From: Haliclona indistincta
Lineage: Eukaryota; Porifera; Demospongiae; Haplosclerida; Chalinidae
Direction: 5' to 3'
Assembly (NCBI GenBank): GCA_964017065.1
Contig: OZ024790.1
Location: forward strand, 5,752,737-5,816,736
Length of the DNA stretch: 64,000 nt
Shown: one piece after another, positions 42,588 to 52,426 of the stretch
Position numbering within the stretch: position 1 is the stretch's first letter
Layout: every line of letters starts with the position of its first letter
Notes under the pieces: generated by a model
Seen by the model: the letters and a program-made list of their open reading frames with translations, nothing else
The model's database searches: none
What the model was told of the DNA's origin: nothing
Position numbers and translations under genes: made by a program

Positions 42588-45500
42588 ATTTAGTACAAAG
42601 ATTTGTTGCCTAAGCCGCCCTACTCGCCATACTTTCTTTTTACGAATTCAAAGTTGCCTAAATTCAGAGCAAAACATCCCGAGCTATCACAGACTGAAAT
42701 TGCTGTAAAGCTTGGTCAAAAATGGAAAGCCCTCGAACCAGAACAACAGAAGAGATATCAAGCAAGATATGTGGAACTCAAAGAGGAGTACTTGAAGGAT
42801 ATGGTGAGATTTTATGAAGAACACCCAGATGCTAAACTGCTGGCTGATTCACCCAAGTGAGTGTTGTTAGTACATTGTATGTATAGAGGTAGCGATGTGG
42901 TTAATACACTTTGTATGGTAAAAAAGAGATTGATGGGAGCTTTTCAGGACTGCAAATTTATCTTAAAAGCCAAATCACAGTTGTGCAAAAATCTTTAAAA
43001 TTCTATCAAGAGGTCCTTTTATTGTGGTTAGGCCTGGGTTTGCAGAATACTTTCTAAAATAATATTTGTACTGAGGATGGGCTTCCCAAGAGTATAGCCT
43101 TTTAGCGAGCTTCCAACTAACACCCCGTTCACACTATAGATCGATCCAGGGTTATTCGACTCGGTTCGAATTCAGTTCGATCTGTGGCTGCGTTCACACT
43201 CAAATCGCTATCAGCGCCAGTACATTGAAAAGTGGGTGTGTATAAGAGGTGTGACAGTGGGCGTAACGTAAAAATGGCGTGTCGAAGAGAACACCGTGTA
43301 ATGTTTGCCCAATATCTGATTATGCAGTCGCGTAGACGACTAGAAGGCCATAGAAGAAGATGTATTGAGATGAGAAAAAGAATTTCAAAGAGGAAAATGA
43401 TGCTTCTAGTTGCTATAATGACTGCTCTGAGCTTGTTTGGAAGTGAGATGTTTGCTATCTCTCCAAGGAGTGTTTGGACGTACCCAAGATCTTCTCGTTG
43501 GTGGGAAGACATTGTGTTGAATTCCTTTAGCCACTATGACTGGATGGAAAATTTTAGGATGAGTAAAGCAACATTTACATATCTTTGCGACCAACTGAGG
43601 CCAATCATTAAGAAAAAGAATACTCGAATGAGAAGGCCCATAGCAGTTGAACACAGGGTAGCCATCACACTCTGGGTTTTGGCAACAACATCTGAGTACA
43701 GAAGCATTGCCCATCTTTTTGGAATAGCCAGAAATACAGTCTGCGTAATTGTTCACGAAACATGCTTGGCAATTGTAAAGAAGCTCCTCCCATTGTATGT
43801 GCAGTTTCCAACTGGAGATGGCTTGAAACATGTCATAGATGGCTTCCAAGAGAAGTGGGCGCTTCCTCAATGTGGTGGTTCTATAAACGGCTCTCACATT
43901 TCGATAACTCCTCCGAAGATGAATCACACTGACTATTACAACCGCAAAGGATTTTATTCTATGTTGGTTCAAGCGGTGGTAGATCATGACTACTTATTTA
44001 GAAATCTTTGCATTGGATGGCCGGGAAGCGTTCATGACGCTCGAGTATTTGCTAATTCGTCATTACATACAAAGGTCATGAATGGTGAGCTACTTCAAGG
44101 TGATCACATTAATGTAAATGGCCAGAAACTACTACCATATTTAGTTGGAGATTCAGCATATCCCCTCTTACCATGGTTGATAAAGCCCTTTTCCTTTACT
44201 ACTGCTCTAACCAATCAGGAAAAGGAATTTAACTATAGGATTTCGCGTGGACGAGTAGTAGTGGAAATTGCATTTTGACGACTAAAGGGCCGTTGGCGCA
44301 GGTTGTGTAAACAGATTGATATGAACATCGACCAATGTACCATACATCATAGCAGCTTGCTGTGTGTTACATAACATTTGTGAAATACACCAAGACCACT
44401 TCAACGAGGAATGGCTCCAGGAAACTCCACCCAACACTGATACTAGTACTACTCCTCCTAACGCATCAGCACAGAGCTTATCTCATGATGAAGGAGAGGA
44501 AGTATGTAAACTACTTATGCAGTACTTTCAGTTAAATCCAATTTGAACTAAAGTGCAGCTTTGATTATACATGTATATACATTGTACTCGCACATTTTGG
44601 GTTTTTTGTTTGTTCATGCTAAACTATTCATCTTGAGAATTTGGTTGTGAGTAGAAGTGATGATAGTTTGGAGGGCAGGGAGGGTAATACTGCTGTTGAT
44701 TTGCCGACCCATTGAACAATTGTGCTAGTTGCAGCTGAAACTGTCGCTCTTCCCTTTTTTGTTGAGCATCAATCTCCATCCTCTTCTCCTCCAGTTTGAA
44801 GTACATTTTGTCACTTTCTCTTTGCATTTCTGTTACTATCTTCATCGTCTTGGTCATTACTCCTTCAAACACATCAGCCTTAGCTAACGCACGTTTTGTT
44901 CCTTTGCTAATCGGTGGTTTTGTCGGTGTTTTTGTGTTACTACCTTCAACTGCGTCCTTGGGCTGTTTGCTTACAGTTCCGCTATCAGAACTATCACCAT
45001 CGTTACCTCCTTCTGACTGTTCTTCATCCTCATCTGACAATCGAGAAATCTCTGACTCGGCTTCTGTGGTGGGACTATCTTCTGAAGTACTGTCGATAAC
45101 TAGAGGTGGTCTGGTGGCTGGTCTGGGTCCCAGAACTTCATCCAGAGCATCATAATATTTCCACTTTGTCCTGCCCCTTCCAGTATTCCCATTCTTATCT
45201 TTAATTTTTTATAATCTTGCCGAAGTTTCTTCATCTTGGACCTACATTGCTCTCCGGTCTTGTTTATCCCTGCCTTGTTTAGACCAGCAGCTATCTTGCA
45301 GTAAACATGTTTATTTATCGTTCTAATTGCGTCTGTATTCCGTCTTCTTTCCATATATCGATTAGTTTAAAGACCTCAGCGTCGCTCCATGCAGCTCCCA
45401 TGACTCGTCAAGTCCACCACGTGTGCATATGCCACGCCCTTTCGTTTCAACACAATTCGAAAAGCGTTCACACGAGCACATCGGATCGCTCTGATTCGCA

Positions 45501-48500
45501 ACAGACCGCCATCCTGAGGTAGTCCAACTTGGATCAATCCGGTTCGATTCAGCTTGTGTTCATACTACGTGCAAATTCGAACTGGTTCGAACCAGATCGA
45601 GCCCAAGCGCCAGTGTGAACGGGGTGTAACTTTGGGTATACAATATGATTAGTTGATCTCGTTTTGATCTCTTCACTGCATTCTCTCTTGTCTTCAAATT
45701 AAGTAACACAGGACATGTGTGAACTGATAGAAGTTGATAGTCCTAGTAGAAGTACAGAAATACAAACAAGATACTTGAACCATAGTATCTATGCTTGAAC
45801 CAAGGTCTAGAGTGGTCATTCATGCTGAAGAAAATGACAGTCTTTCTCTTTCTTTAGCTTGAGTTTCCTTCTAATGGATCTGCACTTAGCATTCAAGCTG
45901 TTGGTAACTATTTTATGCCATCTGATAGCTTCTTCACATGCTGATGCTGCAATTGGAAACTTGTAATTCGTATGATCTAAGTGAGACAAATAAACAGTAT
46001 TCGCATAATTATTATTATCAGAAACAAGCTTACATTTAATACCAAGGAGTATCTTCTGGTCAATAAGCTTCCTTCCCTCAGCCCAGGTACAGTTAGACTG
46101 ACCCAGTTCCTCTTCACTGATAAATAAGGTTAGTAGTTTTAAAGCAAATTTTGCTGGATCTTTGGGAGGATTATAGTTTAACTGACGAAGTGCGATCAGG
46201 GCATCTTCAGAAGGTAAAGTCAAATAAACATGCTTGTCCTTCTGCTCAGCATCACCGCAACAAACCATCAGAGGATCTATAGAAACAATGGTGTAAAAAC
46301 TGTTCACAAACTGCTAGCAATATTTACCCTGAATAACTATCTTTTTCTATCTCGTGTTCCTCCTCACTTATCTCACTTGACTCTTGAACAAATGATTCCT
46401 AACAAAGAGACATCGTTTCAAAGAGATACTCTATAATTTTAAAGTTACAAACCTCTACAGTCTGCTTGGTGATCATCGCCTTTATTTGAACTAGTTCACT
46501 AAAATTTCTGTCAATCTTGTCGTGTAGATTTGCGAATTGTATTTCCAGCCAATCTCTAAAGGAACTAGTAATTAGAAAGAATAATTACCCTCTCACACTG
46601 AATTTTTTACTGTGTGTTATAGTTTCTTCTCAACTAAGAGAGACAAGATTCAAGACACGTACACAATACTAGGTCTCTTGCAACACATCCTTTTAAATGT
46701 GCAGCCTTCATGGCACACTGTTTTAAGAAAATATAACTAGATTTAACTGTGAGCTCACCGCTGGTTAACATTATGTGGCTAAAATATGCTGTGATCAATG
46801 TCTCTTGGTAGACAACTGCACCATTGTGCAATCTCTTGATAGAAAAATGCACCATTGTGCAATCTCTTGATAGACAAATGCACCATTGCGCAATACTGGC
46901 TACATCATAACGATTGGTGCATAATGACATACTGTTCTATTGTGTTTTATAGGAGGACAAAGGCAGCTAAGTCATCTAAGAAAGTGCCTGTGCCTCTCAC
47001 TGCAGAAGAAGAAAAACTCAAACATGTAGGACACTCCACCATTATTGTTCTCCGTCAACTCTTTCTGCTCTTTCAGCTTAGGTCCATAGCTCCAAAGCCT
47101 CCAGTATCTGCGTATATCTCTTTCTGTAACAAAAAGCGAGACAAGGTCCATACTCGTCATCCTGAGCTCAGTCCTACAGAGGTCACTGTCAAGTTAGGGA
47201 AGAAGTGGAAGTCATTGGGACAAGATGAACGGGTTAGTCATTCCTGTGCAAAAAAATACTGCTTTTGCTGTAAGTGCATTAAGTACGCTGTCAAAATAAG
47301 TGTATAATACTTTTCAATATTGTTGTTTCACATGCCTGCCCAGTAGACCCTAGACCTATCAATTATTTTTATAGACCTACCAACTCTCACTTGAGGTATC
47401 ATGGAATTTCCATGCTGCCTCATAGTATTTTCTCTATCATGTGGTTATGTACATGTGTTGCTTTTTTACTCGTTCTACTTTATTTTGTTGTAGTCAAAGT
47501 ATCAGCGTCATTATGAAGACTCACAAGCAGATTATAAGAAGAGACTACTCGAATTTTATTCAATACATCCTGAAGCCAAGGACTTGTTAAAGTGAGCAAA
47601 AAGTGATTGTGTAATTACATGTATAGTGAAAGAGATTATGCATGTTTCACAAAATGACTGGTATGGTCAGGATTTTTAGCTTTAATTTTCTCTTTCTAAA
47701 AATACGTAATTGTTTTTATTGCTTGGTATTTTATGTGTAAGTGAAGTGCTGTTATATATTTTTGTTTTTGTACAGGAGAAAGTCCAGGACAAAAGCATCC
47801 AAAACGTAAGCAATCCAAGTACACACGTGTGACTAATTCTACTTTGTACATTGCTTCTACCATCTAGTGCATTAGCTGTTAGTGCCTTGTTATCTTCATG
47901 ATTGAGAAATTTTATAGTGTGTCATCATAGTGCTTAAGGTGGCGGGTACCCTTTTGCCCACGCGTTGTGAATATCATTATAAGGGCGGGGCTCACAGTAC
48001 AACGCAATACATGTCAATGGAGGAGATAAAATTCAGAATTTTCTCACAAGATTTTTCATGTTGTGTAGCAAACTGATTTTAGTCACTAGTGCCTACTTGT
48101 AGCTGAACAACTTGCGGAGGGCTGGAGAGCTTTTTGAAGATTTGCTCCTATACTGAGGAATTCTATGACTGTTAAAATGCGGGTCGCTACACAAAAAATT
48201 CCGTTCATCAATGAAAGCTCGCGACTCGAGGATAATAACCAAAAATTGCTCGGTCCAGCCCTCGGTAACGTCCTTGGCTTGAAGCTTCTTGTTTTTATAG
48301 ACCTGCTATCGCTACACGTCGAGAAATCTGGTGAGAAAAATTGCTACATCGTTTCGGGTTTCGCGTGCACTTCGCGCTTTGTAGATTTTGCTGAAAGTCG
48401 CTGACAAAGCAGGGACGCACGTCAACATGCTTCACAGCAAGTTTCGCGCTACATGGGCGTCTCTGTGAAAAGTTTTGGGCGAAAGAATTTGGCTCATTAA

Positions 48501-48928
48501 TATTCATATCAAAAGGGTACCCGCCACCTTAAAGTTAAAAATTTGTCTCGCGCTTTCTGCCTGACTACAGTAGTCATGTCAGTAGTGCTCGTGGTATTTG
48601 TTCATTAGAACTAAACATTTGTCACATACTAAAGCACAAGCATTTCCCCGGTCCAGTCCGGTGTTATTATTGTACTCATTATTTTGTTATCTCTTGCAGT
48701 ACCACCAATCATACTTTACTGCCCACATCATCTACCCCATCACCAAGCGACCAAGTCTCGAGTACTGTAGAGCAGAACGGAAAAGACACATCAGAAGACC
48801 ATGAACCAGTGGAGGAAGTAGAAGATGTAAATGTACAAGAGGAGGGAGAGGAAGAAGCAGAAGAAGAGGAAACGGAAGGGGAAGAAGAAGAGGAAGTGGA
48901 TTCAGGAGAAGACGATGCCTCTGATTAA
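38977..48928 (+). CDS. UBTF: UBF-like nucleolar transcription factor with two HMG boxes
   Basis: Eleven exons (38977-39031, 41283-41387, 41449-41511, 41568-41737, 42352-42450, 42594-42856, 46953-47025, 47077-47232, 47494-47591, 47776-47805, 48700-48928) join to 446 aa. A basic N-terminal segment precedes a region matching the UBF dimerisation part (REHMDHINFDSL, IWLYISREYPP). HMG box 1 is at about 168-240 (KPPYSPYFLFTNSKLPKF, ending FYEEHPDA) and box 2 at about 279-345 (PKPPVSAYISFCNKKRDKV). A Glu-rich acidic tail ends the protein. UBF organises rDNA chromatin and promotes RNA polymerase I transcription. Human UBF has six boxes, so this is a short form. Its introns host several transposons. 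Confidence 0.88.
39874..41140. mobile_element. Repeat family G, minus-oriented compound copy in UBF intron 1
   Basis: Two blocks related to 5983-7330 lie in reverse orientation, bounded by ATGCCTCGGT at about 39882 and by CCACCGAGGCATA at about 41135. The inner junction at about 40345 repeats AATGCACCATTGGTGCTGG plus the flank shared with 6730-6800. Short CAGACAGA tracts mark the ends. Confidence 0.6.
42522..42582. repeat. CT microsatellite before UBF exon 6
   Basis: An almost pure (TC)n run of about 60 bp ends 12 bp before the acceptor of the HMG box 1 exon. It extends the polypyrimidine tract, so its length could affect splicing. Confidence 0.95.
43232..44546 (+). pseudogene. Harbinger DDE transposase, inactivated
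   Basis: The frame encodes the Harbinger core (RPIAVEHRVAITLWVLATT; WPGSVHDARVF; VGDSAYPLLPWL; VVVEIAF). The first catalytic Asp, normally in IDGTHI, reads SINGSHI. A stop at 44276-44278 replaces a conserved Gly of AFGRLKGRW. A frameshift follows before ACCVLHNICEIH. These three lesions make it non-autonomous. Confidence 0.88.
44624..45402 (-). pseudogene. Harbinger Myb/SANT-like accessory gene, frameshifted
   Basis: The minus strand reads MGAAWSDAEVFKLIDIWKED, then after a frame break INKHVYCKIAAGLNKAG and GEQCRSKMKKLRQDYKKLK, a Myb/SANT-like DNA-binding domain. After a second break it reads an acidic segment and a Gln-rich coiled tail (EEKRMEIDAQQKREERQFQL). Such proteins help Harbinger transposases bind DNA. 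At least two frameshifts disrupt it. Confidence 0.8.
45816..46307 (-). CDS. BEN-domain-like protein, antisense in UBF intron 6
   Basis: A 163-aa open frame includes LPSEDALIALRQLNYNPPKD, KFALKLLTLFISEEELGQSN and GRKLIDQKILLGIK, a BEN-like pattern of the kind found in DNA-binding and chromatin proteins. It ends in a basic tail (RSIRRKLKLKKEK). A 61-nt stretch after GIK could be an in-frame intron. Upstream open segments at 46330-46398 (ESFVQESSEISEEEHEIEKD) and 46454-46560 may be earlier exons, but I could not join them in phase, so the true start is unknown. It could be an independent nested gene or part of a decayed transposon. Confidence 0.5.
   Translation of the reverse strand: MNSFYTIVSIDPLMVCCGDAEQKDKHVYLTLPSEDALIALRQLNYNPPKDPAKFALKLLTLFISEEELGQSNCTWAEGRKLIDQKILLGIKCKLVSDNNNYANTVYLSHLDHTNYKFPIAASACEEAIRWHKIVTNSLNAKCRSIRRKLKLKKEKDCHFLQHE
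46795..46900. repeat. 33-bp tandem repeat, three units
   Basis: Imperfect units contain TGCACCATTGTGCAATCTCT, each with a small palindrome TGCACCATTGTGCA. They lie in UBF intron 6, just before exon 7. Confidence 0.8.
47935..48531. mobile_element. 0.6-kb TIR element in UBF intron 10
   Basis: The left end TAAGGTGGCGGGTACCCTTT is exactly inverted at the right end (48512-48531). The element is about 597 bp, possibly with a TTAA target. Its internal frames are not convincing genes. Confidence 0.8.
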
Positions 48929-49191
48929 TCTGCTTATAATGACATCATTTCTAATATCTCTGCCAGCCATTCTAATTGTTTATACTGCTCTTCATGTTAT
49001 CGTCACTGTGTAATACACTTTTGACAAGCGTAGTCATTGTTAGTTGGGCGTTGGATACAGACAGAGAGACACCGCAAATCATTACAGCTGGGAGCCCCCA
49101 CCTCAGTGGATGAGGGCGGGGCTGCAGATATGGTAGAAATAGTAGTAGATAGTATGATTCTACAGTTAGCTTACGCAAGTTGCAGAGAGCT

Positions 49192-51830
49192 ATGTCGATC
49201 GCCGTTTGTGTTTTGCTGTGTATATCACTTCACGCGTTGAAAGGTAAGTGCATAGTAGTATGATTGTCAAACTACTGCTCACAGCCACAGCTGATTCTAA
49301 TTCTTGCACCAGCGGATTCATGGAGTTGGATTTAATCATGAAGAGAGCTGAGAAAATTCCCGACGGAGAAGAATCTCCAAACGAATTGAAGGATGGGTTG
49401 AGATTTGTTCCAGGCTGGAATTTCACCTGCAGTAGTAATATCACTAGCCTTCTGCTAGGAGTGGAGATTGAGGAAGAGGAAGACCATGCACCACAGTATC
49501 CTGAAGTACAGATATGGAGAAAAGTTGCTGAAGGAGATCAATACCGATTGATAGACAGTAGAATGATAGTGATGAACGCAGGAAGCTACAACCCAGGAGG
49601 TGTGCTGCGATATGAGATAAATCCACCTCTTTCAGTGGAAGCAAACGATGTGCTGGGAGTGTATCAACCTAGTGATGCCGTGGTGGAATTGTACTTCAGA
49701 AATAATGATCTAGAGGCTCCAATTGCATATGTAATAAGTGGGCGCCCCACCATCATCTCTACTACAATTGCAACCATACTTTCACAACAATACGTTCTGC
49801 TATCAGTAATTACAGGTACACTAGCTCTCCAAATTTTGTACTATTGTACTTATTTTTACCATCAATAGATGATCCTCAGTGCAGTAACGGTTTTCTAGAT
49901 TTTGAAGCACTCAGATCTAAAGTGCTTGATGTAAACATCAATGAAGTGACCAGAAGGGAGAGGGAACTTAGAATATTTCCTGACATTCGCTTTACTTGCA
50001 ATGGCAGCCTTACAAAATGGATGTTAGGAGGAGAAACTAATATCAATGCTGGAGCTGAGCTGCAAATATGGAGGAACATGGGACAAGATAAATATTCTTT
50101 GGTAGGTACCACTGTACTATCAGTTGGCACACACTCAGTTGGTCTATTGGAAGAGTTGCCTGACACTCCACTAGAGTTTATGGAAGGTGATATACTAGGC
50201 GTGTACCAGCAACAAGGTGTGGCTATCAACAGAGTATATTACCAAGAATCAACAGGCCCGGCTAACTATCAATACCCTGCTAATGTTAACTCTAATCCAC
50301 CACTGAATCTTCAGGAAATCAGCAGAGCAGTGCTAAACAGTGATTATGACTATCCTCTGGTTACCGTAGAGATTGGTGAGTTCATATACACATAAAATTA
50401 GCATTCTATGTGGCTATTAACCGGTCCCTGTAAATAATCTAAGTGTACGAGTGCGTGAGTGAGTATTTTCTTCTTCCAGTAGCTAGCTTGGAGCTAACAC
50501 ATAGTAGAGCAGTTCCTATTCATTTCTGTGGTGCTCTAGCTTCCCGGAACAACTGCCAAATTCAGATTCAAAACATTTCCAGAATTTTCAATGTTTCTTT
50601 ATGTACAAGTCTTAGCTGTGTATTTTACAAACCGCACAAGAGGAGTGAGCAAAAATGGTAAAGTGAGGAGGCGTGATAGCTATTCATACTAATAAGATTA
50701 ATTACACCAAGAATGTTACATGTTTAGTGAATTCCCCTAATTCATAAAATTATAATTTCTCATTTCAGTGCAAGTATCTGGTGATGCAGTTGCAGTCAGT
50801 CCAACCAAGACTTCGAATTCAGAAACACCATCAATGTCTTCAGAAATACCATCAATGTCACTGCTAACAATGCCAATGTCATCAATGACCACACCTAACG
50901 TCGTCATCATTATTACAGCTATGTTACTGATCATTGTATCAGTGATTGTGGTCACTGTGGTTATCTTGATTTTTTGGTGGAGAAGAAAGCGTCAAAAGGA
51001 TAACATAGTTCAGCAATCACAAGATGCCAGTACTGATTGTATTGAGCTGCACTACAATGCAAGCTATTCAGCTGCACAGTGAGTCAACTCAACATGTGTC
51101 ATTACATGCATATATTCGTCATGCAGAAACACTACTATACCAGCAGACACTGAATCACAGATACAGCACAATGATTCCAATGCTACTTATGATGAGAACA
51201 TGCAATCTAATGAGTGAGATAGCTAATGAGCTGACACTAAAAAGACATGCATGATATCTGTTTGTAAGATTTTCTCTCAACGATTAGTATCTGTTCGTCA
51301 TTTTTCAGGCCAGAATACGCTACTATCAAACCGCTGAATGATATTGATGATATAGAGTACTTGCAACACAATGTGTCCTACGTACCATCATTACCCATTG
51401 ATAACAATCAACAACGGTTAAAAAACGCACTTAGACATGCATTGGAATTATTTTCATACTTTTCTGTCATCATAGTTGTGTTGTGTACATACATCTACCA
51501 GTAGCAGCTGTGGATGGTAACCTAACAATGCTGCATACACAGCTACAACAGAGCATACTTCATGAAACAATCACTCGTGCTCAACTGCAGCACACTCAAC
51601 AATCAGTGCAATCAGTGTAAGTGATAACAATATTATTTTATTGACCATAACATCAATCAATTCACTATTATAGTTCACCAGCAGCTGGTAAGGATATCAC
51701 AGTACAGCTGGATCCTAATAACATCCCAGCTGCTACAGAACCAGCTGACCAGGAGTAAGTATTTAATCATGGTAGTTTCTGTTCATTACTTAGTAACCCT
51801 CGCTGTAGGAGTGACACAAGTGCAGATTAG
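49192..51830 (+). CDS. Type I membrane receptor with two repeats of an unknown ectodomain
   Basis: Exon 1 (49192-49243) encodes a signal peptide (MSIAVCVLLCISLHALK). Exons 49291-49815 and 49869-50375 each encode a roughly 170-aa domain with a shared plan: CxxGFxxxDxxxxxxK, FTCxxxxxxxLLGxE, PEVQIWRK/AELQIWRN, VLGVYQ. An exon at 50769-51078 gives a Ser/Thr/Pro-rich stalk, a transmembrane helix (IIITAMLLIIVSVIVVTVVI) and the stop-transfer WWRRKRQK. The cytoplasmic exons 51127-51213 and 51309 onward contain Tyr motifs (ATYDEN, PEYATI, VSYVPSL). Phases agree through exon 7. Further in-frame exons at about 51500-51618, 51673-51754 and 51809-51830 probably form the tail. A segment at 50480-50655 may be an optional or dead exon. 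The family is not recognised. Confidence 0.7.
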
Positions 51831-52426
51831 ACATTGAGCCGTATTATTTCGATGCTCCATTCAATAGCATTTATAACTCACTCATCCACACCCACTCTCT
51901 CCCTCTCCACCTCCTTCTCACCAACTACCCCACCCCTCATCTACTATATTTGTGTCCCTAGAGCTTTGTTACTTTATGATCTGTTAGACAAATGTCACTG
52001 TAAAACACCGACAGATATTGACTGCAATGATGACTGAAGTAGTACCATTATACATGTAGTAGCAAGCCCATAATAACTGACCTACCAGCATGCTTTGAAT
52101 TTCACTTTTATGAGTCACAGTTTACAAAGGACTTCTTGCAAGGAAAATTTGAGTGTAAAGTGTCCCTTTGCAGTCACTAATGTGTCAAGTCACCTAAACA
52201 CCTACCATGCTCTAGGCACTACAAAAAGCAAAGCCTGAATTTATGCAAAGCTACAACTTCGTGATATTCAGCAAAATTTTCTTATTACTGGTGTTCTGAC
52301 CCTTCCCTTCTTGAAGCTGGCTACATGGATGGAGTAGTAGATACAATGACAGTCAACATGTTAGTTATGACAACTACACACAACATGAATTAATATCAAA
52401 GTCTATCAAGCTAGCAGAGAAATTGG
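51831..52426. other. Intergenic region between receptor and P450 gene
   Basis: This is the 600-bp gap between the convergent 3' ends of the receptor and P450 gene. A short stretch at 52130-52215 translates as VKCPFAVTNVSSHLNTYH, reminiscent of a C2H2-type finger, possibly a transposon remnant. Nothing else is supported. Confidence 0.4.

Larger units (their letters stand above)
43121..45626. mobile_element. PIF/Harbinger transposon, decayed
   Basis: The termini are CACCCCGTTCACACT and AGTGTGAACGGGGTG, with TAA duplicated on both sides (43118-43120 and 45627-45629), the 3-bp target duplication typical of Harbinger. It carries the expected pair of genes, a DDE transposase (+) and a Myb/SANT-like protein (-), and both are broken. 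It is 2506 bp long, in UBF intron 6. Confidence 0.9.

Noticed and set aside
48165..48404. A 79-codon frame between UBF exons 10 and 11
   Set aside because: It lies inside a 0.6-kb TIR element with no domain and overlaps an equally long opposite-strand frame.
50480..50661. Additional coding exon of the receptor
   Set aside because: It opens in phase, but no donor returns it to the phase needed by the next exon, while the neighbouring exons join directly. It is kept only as a possible dead or alternative exon.
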